64,000 nt of DNA from Sandaracinus amylolyticus (GTDB lineage Bacteria; Myxococcota_A; Polyangia; Polyangiales; Sandaracinaceae), in contig NZ_CP070225.1 of NCBI RefSeq assembly GCF_021631985.1, positions 10,664,001 to 10,728,000 on the forward strand, given 5' to 3'. Shown here piece by piece: positions 43,286 through 51,894 of this stretch. Position 1 is the first letter of the stretch, and the number at the start of each line of letters is the position of its first letter. Below the pieces are notes generated by a model. It did not search any database. It saw only the letters and a list, made by a program, of their open reading frames with translations, and was not told the origin of the DNA. A program made the translations under genes and the position numbers.

Positions 43286-43292
43286 GCGCGCC

Positions 43293-44132
43293 TCAGCGCG
43301 GGCGCAGCGCGAGGGTGCGCTGCATGAGGCGGCCGAAGGTCGCGGGCTCGAGCTCCATCGGGCGCGACACGCGCGCGACCGGAGCGCTGGCCACCGGCTC
43401 GACCGGGAGGAGCTCGGCGGGCTCCTGGGCACGCGCGGCGAGCTCGCGTGCCTGCTGCTCCGCGCGCTCCTGGGCTTGCTGCTCGGCGCGGGCCTGGGCC
43501 TCGCGCTCGGCGCGGGCGCGGGCCTCGCGACCGGCGCGCTCCTGGGCCTCGCGCTCGGCGCGCTCGGCGGCTTCGCGCTCGGCGCGGGCGCGGGCCTCGC
43601 GCTCCTGGGCCTCGCGCTCGGCGCGTGCGCGTGCTTCGCGTTCGGCGGCCTCGCGCTCGGCGCGTGCGCGTGCTTCGCGCTCGGCGGCCTCGCGCTCGGC
43701 GCGCTCGCGGGCCTCGCGCTCCTGCTGCTCGCGGGCTTCGCGCTCGCGCTGGGCGCGCGCCTCGGCCTCGCGCATCGCGGCGCCGTCGGCGATCTCGATC
43801 TCGCCGGTGCGCACCTCGGCGAACTCGCCGGTCTGCGCGAGCTCCTCGTCCTCCTCGACGACGACCTCGATGTCCGGCTCGGCCTTGTCGCGCGGGACCG
43901 CGAGCGCCTGCTCCATCGGCGTCGGCGCGCGCATCTTCGCGGGCGCCGCGGCGGCCGCGGGCTTCGCCACAGCGGGCGCGGGCGCGGACACGACCGGGGC
44001 CGCGGCCTTCGTCACGGGCGGGGCGACGCCACCGGCGCGCCCGCGCAGCACGTCCTCGAGGCTCGGCGGTGCGGGCCGGCGATTGCGCTGCACGCGCTCG
44101 AGCAGCGCTTCGAGCTTTCCGACGTCGCTCAT
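43293..44132 (-). CDS. Ala/Glu/Arg-rich coiled-coil protein
   Basis: A 279-residue cytoplasmic protein. Residues 1-60 (MSDVGKLEALLERVQRNRRP and an Ala/Pro linker) lead to an acidic stretch (EVVVEEDEELAQTGEF), then about 120 residues of tandem helical repeats such as EREAREQQEREARERAEREA, predicted to form a long single coiled coil or charged helix. The C terminus is a short conserved-looking segment (RPMELEPATFGRLMQRTLAL). Its ATG overlaps the upstream gene's stop (ATGA), and coaX follows seven bases later. Function unknown; scaffold or polar organiser roles are speculation. Confidence 0.72.
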   Translation of the reverse strand: MSDVGKLEALLERVQRNRRPAPPSLEDVLRGRAGGVAPPVTKAAAPVVSAPAPAVAKPAAAAAPAKMRAPTPMEQALAVPRDKAEPDIEVVVEEDEELAQTGEFAEVRTGEIEIADGAAMREAEARAQREREAREQQEREARERAEREAAEREARARAEREAAEREARARAEREAQEREARARAEREAAERAEREAQERAGREARARAEREAQARAEQQAQERAEQQARELAARAQEPAELLPVEPVASAPVARVSRPMELEPATFGRLMQRTLALRPR

Positions 44133-44695
44133 CCCGCTGCCTCCGCGTCCGCGCTCACCGCGAGACGCCCGACGATCGCGGGCACGTCGTCGCCGGCGCG
44201 CGACCAGTTCCACACCAGCTCCGCGATCTGCGGATCGACGAGCAGGAAGCGCCCGTCGCTCGAGACCGGCACGCACGCGACCTCGTGCCGCGCGAGCGCC
44301 GAGAAGAGCCCGCCGAGCAGCGCCGCGATCGCGAGGTGATCCGCGTCGAGCTGCGGCAGCTGATCGAGGCGCGCGCAGAGCGCATCGCCCCAGCGCTCGA
44401 GCCGCAGCCGGCCCCATCCGAAGAGCGACACGATGGTCGCGGCGTGACCGAGCACCAGCTCGGGCGGCGCCTCGCGCGCCTCGCCCTCGAGCGCGCGCGC
44501 GACCTCTTCGCCCATGTGGCGACCGAGGCGACGCACCGCGGTGAGATCCCCGTTCTGCACCGCCGCGGAAACGAGCGGCGCGACGACGGTGTCGGAGAGC
44601 ACGAGGACCCGGTTCCCACTCCGCGCTCGCACCTCGCCTCCCGCGAGGTCGAACTCGAAGAAACCCCCGGGGTCGAAGGGCGAAGGCTGAGGCAT
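44129..44695 (-). CDS. Soluble protein of unknown function, coupled to the coiled-coil gene
   Basis: A 188-residue protein: a Phe/Gly-rich beginning (SPFDPGGFFEFDLAGGEVRA), a helical core (LVLGHAATIVSLFGWGRLRLERWGDAL), and a segment DGRFLLVDPQIAELVWNWSRAG near the end. The core, with a central GWGRLxxERWG, has the feel of a small V4R- or heme-NO-like sensor domain, but this is only an impression. It heads the three-gene unit ending in coaX; its stop overlaps the next ATG by four bases. Confidence 0.65.
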   Translation of the reverse strand: MPQPSPFDPGGFFEFDLAGGEVRARSGNRVLVLSDTVVAPLVSAAVQNGDLTAVRRLGRHMGEEVARALEGEAREAPPELVLGHAATIVSLFGWGRLRLERWGDALCARLDQLPQLDADHLAIAALLGGLFSALARHEVACVPVSSDGRFLLVDPQIAELVWNWSRAGDDVPAIVGRLAVSADAEAAG

Positions 44696-44744
44696 GCTCG
44701 AGTGGCTCTCCTGCCCGTGCTTGTGTAGAAGCTTCGCAGGCTCG

Positions 44745-46172
44745 GTGTCAACTTCCGTTCGGTTTTCGCGCACCTGCGCGCTCCTCGTGGTCGCGCTCGT
44801 CGCGTCGGTCGTGCACGCGCAGGACGACGACGTGTCGCGCGAGGACGGCGTGATCGACGCGTGGGCGCGGGCCATCGCCGAGGGCAGCATGCCGCGCTGG
44901 ACCGGGCCTCGCGTCGCGTGGAGCGAGCCCACGCCGCGTCCCGAGGACGACGCCGCGGTCGCGCGCTCGATGCTCGCGCCGGTCGCGGTGCACGGCGAAG
45001 GCGACGTCGAGGCGACGCTCGAGGCGCTCGAGGCCGCGCACGACTGGATGGCGTCGAACGGGTGGGGCGAGCCCTATCCCGATGGTGGGCGCGGTGGGGG
45101 CGACGAGCTCGACGTGTACCTCGTCGACGCGCTCCCCGCGGCGGGTCGCTTCGAGGAGCCCGAGGCCGCGCCCGGCGAGAGCGAGGAGGTGCCGCCGCGC
45201 TCGGTGCGCATCGGATGGGACGTGCCGATCGGATGGGCGTCGCTCGACGCGGTGACCAGCTTCGCGATGATCGACGCGCGCAGCCCGGACCTCGCGAGCT
45301 GTGCGGTGTACGCCTACGCGCAGGCGCTGCTCGCCCAGCAGGATCCCGCGGAGGCGCCGGCGTGGCGTCGTGCGATCGCGGCGTTCGTGGCGTGGCAGGT
45401 GACGGGCTCGTTCGGGTGCGCCGAGGACGCGCTCGCGGCGCAGCAGGCGAGCGCGCATCGAGCGCTGGTCTCGCACGCGCCGGGCTCGGGCGAAGGCGGC
45501 GCGATGCTGCTGGGCGCGATCAGCGCGCGTCACGACGGAGGCAGCGGCGACTTCGTGCGCGACCTGGTGCAGGGCGCGCGGCAGTGGACGTGGGAGGGCG
45601 AGGGGCTGCGCGCCGAGCCCGACGTGTGGCACGCGATCGCGCACTTCCTGTCGCTCTCGCGCACCCGCGGGACGTGGCCGCGCTTGCTCGAGGAGGTCGC
45701 GGTCGCGCGGTACTTCACCGGGGCGCGTGCGGGGCGCGGCGCGGGATCGATCGCGATGATGCGCGACGTGCCGGGCGAGGTGCCGGTGGCGCGCGTGGAG
45801 TGGGCGCGACTGCCGCGCTCGCCGTACCGCGGTGAGCTCGAGCTGGAGCCCGGCGGGAGCGCGTACGTGAGCGTCGACGTACGCGGCGCGCCCGAGGGAT
45901 CGCGGCTGCGCGTGTGGCTCCGCGGCGAGCACGGCGTGACCTGGTCGATGGTCGCGGTGCGGCTCGATGCGAGCGGGCGAGAGCTCGGGCGGATGCGTAC
46001 GCCGATTCGTCGCGAGCCGCGCGCGTATCTACCGGTCGAGCTCGACGCGAACGTCGCCGAGGTGCTCGTCGTGATCACGAACGTGTCGTGGCGTCGGCCC
46101 GACGCCGACGAGCCCGACGAGAACGTGCGCGGGTTCCGCGTGGTCGTGGATCGGGCGGTGGAGAGCCAGTAG
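44745..46172 (+). CDS. Secreted protein of unknown function
   Basis: A 475-residue exported protein. The GTG at 44745 gives a good signal peptide (RFSRTCALLVVALVASVVHA, cleaved before QDDD); an ATG at 44694 would abut the divergent gene's start. The mature part begins like a secreted metalloprotease-like helical domain (ALEAAHDWMASNGWGEPYPDG then a Gly/Asp loop, DELDVYLVDALP), but I see no HExxH zinc motif. The C-terminal ~110 residues are a beta-sandwich (GSAYVSVDVRGAPEGSRLRV, NVAEVLVVITNVSW). The family is unknown. Confidence 0.7.
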   Translation: MSTSVRFSRTCALLVVALVASVVHAQDDDVSREDGVIDAWARAIAEGSMPRWTGPRVAWSEPTPRPEDDAAVARSMLAPVAVHGEGDVEATLEALEAAHDWMASNGWGEPYPDGGRGGGDELDVYLVDALPAAGRFEEPEAAPGESEEVPPRSVRIGWDVPIGWASLDAVTSFAMIDARSPDLASCAVYAYAQALLAQQDPAEAPAWRRAIAAFVAWQVTGSFGCAEDALAAQQASAHRALVSHAPGSGEGGAMLLGAISARHDGGSGDFVRDLVQGARQWTWEGEGLRAEPDVWHAIAHFLSLSRTRGTWPRLLEEVAVARYFTGARAGRGAGSIAMMRDVPGEVPVARVEWARLPRSPYRGELELEPGGSAYVSVDVRGAPEGSRLRVWLRGEHGVTWSMVAVRLDASGRELGRMRTPIRREPRAYLPVELDANVAEVLVVITNVSWRRPDADEPDENVRGFRVVVDRAVESQ

Positions 46173-46215
46173 GACGGATCCGAAAGAGCCGTCGTGGACG
46201 GCGGTGGGATCCGTC
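46173..46215. terminator. Nested hairpin between convergent genes, probable bidirectional terminator
   Basis: GACGGATCC at 46173-46181 pairs with GGATCCGTC at 46207-46215, and inside it GCCGTC-GTG-GACGGC (46188-46202) forms a second perfect stem. The structure fills the 41-base space between the convergent stops of the secreted-protein and subtilase genes exactly. No T-run is present. Confidence 0.6.
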
Positions 46216-48244
46216 AGCGTCGGCGCGCGAGCAGCGCGAGCGCGATCACGATCCACACGAGCGAGCCGTCGCGGGTGGTGCCGATCGCGCACTGCATCCC
46301 TCCGCGCGGCACTGCGACGCCACGCGGGCTCTCGTCGACGCGCACTTCGATCGTCGATGCGCCGATCGCGACGCCGTTCGCCTCGCCTTCGATCACGAGG
46401 TGCTCGCCCGCGGGTGCGTCGATGGTGAACGCCGCGTCGGCGCGGCCGTGCGCGATCGCGGCGCGCGCGAGCACGCGACCGTTCGCGCGCAGCACGAGCT
46501 CCCCGCCGTGCACCTGCTCGCCCGCGACGTCGATCACGCGCACGATCGCGTGCACGTCGGTCGCGCGGGGCAGCGCGATCGTGCGGGTGAGCGAGACCGC
46601 GCTCCTCGCTGGATCGATCGTGCGCGCCACGTCGGGCGCGAGGCGCGCGTCGAGCCACCGATCGAGGCGGAGCACGCCCGCGCCGCGGGTGTCGGTCCAC
46701 GCGTCGGTCGCGTCGGCCGTGGTCGTGAGGAGCGCGCGATCGCGCGCGAGATCGGCGGGTGCGGTCGAGAGCGCGAGCGCGTACGCGCCCGCGACGACTG
46801 CGGCGGCGGCCGAGCTCCCTTCGATCACCAGGTGGGTCTCGTCGACGCGTCGACGATCGAGCACGGGGCGCGAGCCGCCGATCAGGTTCCAGGGATCGTC
46901 GGGCTCGAGATCGCTCGAGAGCGCGGCCGCGAAGAAGCCTCCGGGCGCGATCACGTCGGGGCGCGCCTGGCCGGTGGCCGAGGGCCCGCGCGCCGAGAAC
47001 GCCGCGCTCCCGTCGTCGCGCGCCTCGAGCGAGAGCTCGCCGTGCCGCGCTCGCGCGATCGACGCGCCGACCGCGATCAGCTCGGGCGAGGTCGCGGGGA
47101 TCGTGACCGACTCGCCGGGGACGACGTGCAGCCCTTCGAGCGCGGGCGTGCCGAGCGTGGGCCCGAGGTGGGCATCGACGATCCACGCATCGAACGGCGC
47201 GTCGCGTCCCGTGACGACGAGCTGGTAGTCGCCCGCGTGCAGCACTGCGTTCGTGCCGCCACCACCGATCACCGCGCGCACCGCGTCGGGATCGCGCGCG
47301 TCGAGCAGCAGATATCCGCCGGCGTGCGCAGTCATCGCGAGCTCGCCGTCGCGCGCCCGCAGCGAGGCTCCGTTCGGCGCGATCCACGACACGTCGCGCG
47401 CGCCGCGCACCACGATCGCGACCCAGTGCTCGCCGTCGGTGCGCGGCGTCGGCACGTGGACCCCGATGCGCGCCGGCGCGCCCGGCAGCGCGCGCCCGGT
47501 CGCGTGGATCGCGCGGTCCCCGTCGTTGCCCGCGGCGACGATCAGCGCGTGTCCTTCGCGCGCGATCGCGGTGAGCGCGCGCGAGAGCGGCTCGTCGCCG
47601 TCGTGCGTTCCGTCGTGCCCGCCGAGTGCGAGCAGCGCGACGGTGCGCGAGGGATCCTCGGCGAGCGCGAAGCAGAGCTCGGCGCCGCGCGCGACGTCGT
47701 CGTCCTCGAAGCCCGCGGCATCGGCGCGCAGCGCGCGCACGACGATCAGCGAGGCGCGTGGTGCCACGCCGGCGAGCGGACCGGGCTCGTCTCCGTCGCT
47801 GTCGTCTCCCGCGGCGATCGATGCGATCGCGGTGCCGTGGCCGTGGCGGTCGCCGGGCAGCGGTGTGCCCGCCGCGAGCGCGGCGTCGATGCGTGTGCTC
47901 GCGTGGATCGCGACGCCGTGGCGCGCCTCGAGCTCGGCGTGATCGCCGGTCGGCGTGGAGGACTCGAGATCGACGAGCCAGCGGATGCGCGTGTGTCCCT
48001 CGGCGTCGCGCAGGTCGCGATGTCGTGCGTCGACCCCGGTGTCGATCACGCAGATCGTCGCGCCCTCACCGAGCGTGCCGTGGCGGGACCACGCGAGCGG
48101 TGCGCCTGCAGCGTCGGACGCCGAGAGCAGCGGCTGGCGCGGATAACGCGGCGCATCGAGCGCACGCATCAGACGCGGGGGCTGCGCGCGCGCCGTGCCC
48201 GACATCAGCACGAGCGCGACGGCGACGGCGAGCCGCGCGCGCAT
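46214..48244 (-). CDS. Subtilisin-like serine protease (S8) with MYXO-CTERM-like tail
   Basis: A 676-residue secreted protease. Signal peptide to about residue 20 (LVLMSGTARA). Catalytic triad visible: Asp68 in CVIDTGVD, His136 in RHGHGTAIAS, Ser478 in EGSSAAAAVVAG (usually GTSMAAPHVAG; the Met and Pro-His are replaced by Ala and Val). A ~200-residue insertion with beta-rich character lies between His and Ser. The C terminus has Cys in GGMQC, a hydrophobic helix WIVIALALLA and RRR, matching MYXO-CTERM surface sorting. The ATG overlaps the stop of the small upstream gene by one base. Confidence 0.85.
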   Translation of the reverse strand: MRARLAVAVALVLMSGTARAQPPRLMRALDAPRYPRQPLLSASDAAGAPLAWSRHGTLGEGATICVIDTGVDARHRDLRDAEGHTRIRWLVDLESSTPTGDHAELEARHGVAIHASTRIDAALAAGTPLPGDRHGHGTAIASIAAGDDSDGDEPGPLAGVAPRASLIVVRALRADAAGFEDDDVARGAELCFALAEDPSRTVALLALGGHDGTHDGDEPLSRALTAIAREGHALIVAAGNDGDRAIHATGRALPGAPARIGVHVPTPRTDGEHWVAIVVRGARDVSWIAPNGASLRARDGELAMTAHAGGYLLLDARDPDAVRAVIGGGGTNAVLHAGDYQLVVTGRDAPFDAWIVDAHLGPTLGTPALEGLHVVPGESVTIPATSPELIAVGASIARARHGELSLEARDDGSAAFSARGPSATGQARPDVIAPGGFFAAALSSDLEPDDPWNLIGGSRPVLDRRRVDETHLVIEGSSAAAAVVAGAYALALSTAPADLARDRALLTTTADATDAWTDTRGAGVLRLDRWLDARLAPDVARTIDPARSAVSLTRTIALPRATDVHAIVRVIDVAGEQVHGGELVLRANGRVLARAAIAHGRADAAFTIDAPAGEHLVIEGEANGVAIGASTIEVRVDESPRGVAVPRGGMQCAIGTTRDGSLVWIVIALALLARRR

Positions 48245-48426
48245 CAGCGCTTCGACTTCTTCGGCGGCGTCGCGCGCAGCACCTCGATCGTCTTCTCGAG
48301 GCGGCGCGCGCGCGTCACCGCGACGAAGTGCTGGCCGTCTCGCGGACTCATCGCCGCGAAGTGGCCGCCATGCGGCACCGGCTCGAGCGCTGCGGTGAAG
48401 CGCTGCATCGAGCCGATGTCTACCAC
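48244..48426 (-). CDS. Small basic protein coupled to the subtilase gene
   Basis: About 60 residues from a GTG at 48426 (or about 54 from an ATG at 48408): MQRFTAALEPVPHGGHFAAM, then a basic helix TRARRLEKTIEVLRATPP and KKSKR. Its stop overlaps the subtilase ATG by one base (TGATG), which argues for real, coupled translation. The end faintly resembles the C terminus of YdeI/OmpD-associated proteins. A frame of 229 codons open upstream of it is a shadow of the pcnB gene. Confidence 0.5.
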   Translation of the reverse strand: MVDIGSMQRFTAALEPVPHGGHFAAMSPRDGQHFVAVTRARRLEKTIEVLRATPPKKSKR

Positions 48427-48440
48427 GTCGGCTGACGACC

Positions 48441-50429
48441 TCAGCGGCGCGCGCGACGGCGCCGGCGGCGCTTCATCACGGTCTCGCCGTCGCCCTCGGG
48501 GTGCGCTGCCTCGGCGTGGAGATCGGGCATCTTCTGGCCGCGCGCGGCGTGCTCGAGCTCGAAGAGCTGCACCGCCTCTTCGAAGAAGTCGCGGCGCGTG
48601 AGCGGCGCGTGGCGCCCGGCGCGCAGGCGTCGCTGCGAGCCGATGATCGCGCGCATGCGCTCCTTCATGCGGCGCGGCACCGCGAGCGACTCGGTGACCT
48701 CGTGCATGAAGTCTTCGTAGGCGACGCTGGGATCCTTCGCGCCCTCGATCGCCTCTTCGATCGGACCGAGCAGCAGCGCGCCGAGCAGCACCGAGTCGCT
48801 GGGCACGCGCTTGTTGCGCACGGCCGCGTCGATCGCGTCGAGGCGTCCCCAGAGCAGCTTCGAGCGCGGCGCGTCGTCGTCGAGGAACGACGCGAGCTCG
48901 GGCAGCACCACCGAGAGCACGCCCATCTCCCACGCCAGCCAGATCGAGCGGTGCGCCGCGCCGCCGCGCAGGAGCCGCAGGATCTCCTCGAGCAGGCGGG
49001 GCTTCGCGGCCTTCAGGAGCTCCTCGCGCTGCGCGACCATCGCGTCGTAGCAGTCGGGATCGATGCCGAGATCGAGGCGCGCCGAGAACTTGATCGCGCG
49101 CAGGATGCGCACCGGATCTTCGCGGAACCGCACGTCGGGCAGGCCGATCGTGTTGATCGCGCGGCGCTCGAGATCGCGCAGGCCGCCGACGTAGTCGATC
49201 ACCTCGCCGCGCTCGACGTCGTAGAAGAGCCCGTTGATCGTGAAGTCGCGGCGCAGCGCGTCCTCGTGCGGCTCACCGAAGACGTTGTCGTTGCGGATGA
49301 GCAGGTCCGCGTCGTCGTCGCGCGCCTTCATCGCGGGGCGCAGCACGGTCGGCACGTCGAGCTCACCGCTCTCGATCGCCTCGCGTGCCTCCTCGGCCTC
49401 CGCGACGAACGTGTCCTCGTCGGCCGCGGCCGTGGGATCGCGGCGGAACGTGGCGGTCTCGATGACCTTCCCGCCGCCGAAGAGGATGTGCGCGAGCCGG
49501 AAGCGACGGCCGATGATCCGGCAGTTGCGGAAGAGCTGCTTGACCTCGTGCGGCCGCGCGCTGGTCGCGACGTCGAAGTCCTTCGCCTTGCGGCCGAGGA
49601 GCAGGTCGCGGACGCAGCCGCCGACGAGGTAGGCGCGGAAGCCGTTGCGGTGCAGGCGGCGCAGCACCTTGAGCGCGTCCTCGTCGAGGTGCTCCGAGGG
49701 GAACGCGCGGCGATGGATCGTCGGCTTGGGGCCGGTGGTCGGGAGCGGCGGGAGCTCGGGGACGCGCGTGGGCGCGGATCGCGGATCACGATCGCGCGGG
49801 CGATCGCGGCGGTCCCGATCGCGCTCCCGCTGGCGCGTCGCGCGATCCGCGGCGCGCAGCTCGCGGACGATCGCGAGGTCGGCCTCGGTCACGGCGTCGG
49901 GATCGCCGTACGCGAAGAGCTCCGCGCGCTCGCTCGGGGCGAGCTCGGTCTGCGCGATCTCGCTCGGCGCCACGTCGGGCTCCGGTGCCTCGATCTCGAC
50001 GACCGCGGTCTCGACCAGGAGCGCGACCTCGGCCGCGACGATCTCGGGCTCGGAGGGCGCGGCCTCGATCGCATCGGGCTCGGCGGCGGCGATCGGCGGC
50101 GGGCGGCGGCTGCGACGGCGGCGCTCGGCGGGGCGGGGCGCCTCGGGCGCGGCCTCGGCGACCTCCGCCGCTTCGGCAGGCGCGTCGGCGATCTCTTCGA
50201 CGGGCTTCTTGCGGCGCGTGCGCTTCTTCTTCGCAGGCTCGGCCGCTTCGGCGACGGGTTCGGCCGCGGGCGGGGGAGGGCGGCGGCTTCGCGATCGTCG
50301 CGCGCGGGGCACGCCGTTGGTCACCGACGAAGAGCCGTTCGCATCGCGCTCGCCTGCCGCTGCTTCGTTCGACGCGTCGTCGGACGCCAGGTCAGCGCGC
50401 GGGTCGGGCTCGGGGTTCGAGGAATCCAT
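48441..50429 (-). CDS. pcnB: Poly(A) polymerase / CCA-type nucleotidyltransferase with long low-complexity N terminus
   Basis: A 662-residue protein. Residues ~1-250 are disordered: Ala/Glu stretches broken by basic clusters (RRSRSRRPPPP, KKKRTRRKKP). The class II nucleotidyltransferase head follows: YLVGGCVRDLLLGRKAKDFD, with metal-binding Asp284 and Asp286, then RRDFTINGLFYD and the neck motif REDPVRILRAIKFSARL. The C terminus is helical and ends in a basic tail (KRRRRRRARR). It adds nucleotides to RNA 3' ends, polyadenylating RNA for decay or repairing tRNA CCA ends; the order of motifs favours PcnB. The start is uncertain because an upstream frame is open to 50714. Confidence 0.85.
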   Translation of the reverse strand: MDSSNPEPDPRADLASDDASNEAAAGERDANGSSSVTNGVPRARRSRSRRPPPPAAEPVAEAAEPAKKKRTRRKKPVEEIADAPAEAAEVAEAAPEAPRPAERRRRSRRPPPIAAAEPDAIEAAPSEPEIVAAEVALLVETAVVEIEAPEPDVAPSEIAQTELAPSERAELFAYGDPDAVTEADLAIVRELRAADRATRQRERDRDRRDRPRDRDPRSAPTRVPELPPLPTTGPKPTIHRRAFPSEHLDEDALKVLRRLHRNGFRAYLVGGCVRDLLLGRKAKDFDVATSARPHEVKQLFRNCRIIGRRFRLAHILFGGGKVIETATFRRDPTAAADEDTFVAEAEEAREAIESGELDVPTVLRPAMKARDDDADLLIRNDNVFGEPHEDALRRDFTINGLFYDVERGEVIDYVGGLRDLERRAINTIGLPDVRFREDPVRILRAIKFSARLDLGIDPDCYDAMVAQREELLKAAKPRLLEEILRLLRGGAAHRSIWLAWEMGVLSVVLPELASFLDDDAPRSKLLWGRLDAIDAAVRNKRVPSDSVLLGALLLGPIEEAIEGAKDPSVAYEDFMHEVTESLAVPRRMKERMRAIIGSQRRLRAGRHAPLTRRDFFEEAVQLFELEHAARGQKMPDLHAEAAHPEGDGETVMKRRRRRRARR

Positions 50430-50751
50430 GAATCGGGTCAGCCCGTTCGCCGACGTCTCGGCGACAGCACGATCCCCGCGTTTCCCGCGCTCCGAAACAG
50501 CACCTTCGGCCGAACGGGGCGAACCGGACCCGGCGGGGAATGCGGGGCCAGACCGACCTGTAGCAGTGCTCCGTTCCGGGGGCAACGGGCCCCGATCCTG
50601 CTCGGACGTGGAGGCCGTTCGCGATCGATCGGGAAAATCAGCGTGATTTCGCATGATTGCGCGCTCGCCCCAGCGCGGCTCGGCCGGGGCGGCGGCCCGC
50701 TCCCCCTCGCCCAACGGCGGGCACGCTCGCGATCTTGGACCCCCGGCGAGC
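50430..50751. other. 322-base gap upstream of pcnB, with a short palindrome
   Basis: No gene is convincing here. It is the least GC-rich spot of the neighbourhood around 50630-50660 and carries AAATCA-GCG-TGATTT at 50635-50649, a perfect 6-3-6 dyad. On the minus strand TTGCCC followed after 18 bases by TACAGG could be a weak promoter for pcnB. The rest shows G/C tracts without further structure that I can support. Confidence 0.4.
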
Positions 50752-51894
50752 TCAGCCCAGCGTCTTCCGGAAACGGGTCGCGGCGAGCGCCGCGAGCGTC
50801 CCGCCGATCGCCGCGAGCGCGAGGATCTCGGGCAGCACGTCCTCGGGCCCCGCGCCGCGCAGCAGCACCGCGCGCATCGCGATCGCGTAGTGCCGGAGCG
50901 GGTTCACCAGCGTGAGCGGCTGCAGCCACGAGGGCATCGCGTGGATGGGCGTCATGATCCCGGAGAGCAGCGCCGCCGGGAGCATGAAGAGGAAGCCGCC
51001 CATGAACGCCTGCTGCTGGGTGCGGCTGATCGTCGAGATGAGCAGGCCCGCGCTCAGCGTCGCGACGAGATAGAGAAGCGTCACGCCCGAGAGCAGCACG
51101 AGCGAGCCGCGGATCGGCATGTCGAACGCGTACGCGCCGACCGCCATCGCGAGGCCGAAGTCGAAGAGACCGATCGCCGCGAAGGGGAGCATCTTGCCCG
51201 CGATGAGCACGGGCGGGCGCACCGGCGTGACGAGCACCTGCTCGAGCGTGCCGCTCTCGCGCTCTCGGGCGAGGCCCATCGCGGTGATGATCGTCGTCAC
51301 GACGAGCAGGAGCATCGCCATGATGCCGGGCACCATGTAGACGGGCGTGCGGAGGCGCGGGTTGTAGAGGACGCGCGCCTCGAGCGTGGGCGGCGGCGTG
51401 AAGCGCGGCGCGGATGCGCCGAGGCGCGCGAGGCGCTCGCCGATCGCTTCGCGGGCCGCGACCTGCGAGAAGCGCGACGCGGCGTTGGCGGCGACGCTGC
51501 TCTTGTTGGGGTTCGTGCCGTCGACGATCACCTGCACCGCGGCGGGCTCGCCCTGCACGCCGCGCGCGATGCGCCGCGCGAAGTCCTGCTCGATCACGAC
51601 TGCGGCCGCGGCACGGCCGGTGACCAGCGCGCGCGCGGCCTCGTCGGCGGTGAGCGCTTCGCCCGCGAGCTCGAGCGTGCGATCGGCGAGCAGGCGCTGC
51701 ACGAACGTGCGCGACGCGGCGCTGCGATCGTGATCGACGACGACGGTGGGGACGCGATCGATCTCGAAGCTCACCGCGTTGCCGAAGATGACGAGCTGCA
51801 GGACCGGCGCCGCGATGAGCAGCACCATCATGCGCTTGTCGCGCAGGGTCTGGCACACCTCCTTGGTCACCACGGCGCGGAGCGCGGCGAGCAT
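50752..51894 (-). CDS. ABC-2 type exporter permease (YbhR/YbhS-like), last gene of exporter operon
   Basis: A 380-residue inner-membrane permease: N-terminal helix (MVLLIAAPVLQLVIFGNAVS), a ~140-residue external domain, then five helices including PGIMAMLLLVVTTIITAMGL and the hallmark ABC-2 segment LARERESGTLEQVLVTPVR. It pairs with the permease encoded just upstream (stop/start overlap TGATG). Related permeases in YbhFSR or drug exporters move drugs or lipids outward together with a HlyD-type adaptor, which this operon also encodes. Confidence 0.88.
   Translation of the reverse strand: MLAALRAVVTKEVCQTLRDKRMMVLLIAAPVLQLVIFGNAVSFEIDRVPTVVVDHDRSAASRTFVQRLLADRTLELAGEALTADEAARALVTGRAAAAVVIEQDFARRIARGVQGEPAAVQVIVDGTNPNKSSVAANAASRFSQVAAREAIGERLARLGASAPRFTPPPTLEARVLYNPRLRTPVYMVPGIMAMLLLVVTTIITAMGLARERESGTLEQVLVTPVRPPVLIAGKMLPFAAIGLFDFGLAMAVGAYAFDMPIRGSLVLLSGVTLLYLVATLSAGLLISTISRTQQQAFMGGFLFMLPAALLSGIMTPIHAMPSWLQPLTLVNPLRHYAIAMRAVLLRGAGPEDVLPEILALAAIGGTLAALAATRFRKTLG

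Noticed and set aside
44694-44744. ATG at 44694 as start of the secreted protein
   Set aside because: It would start one base from the divergent gene's ATG and put a Cys-rich stretch before the signal peptide; the GTG at 44745 gives a normal signal peptide.
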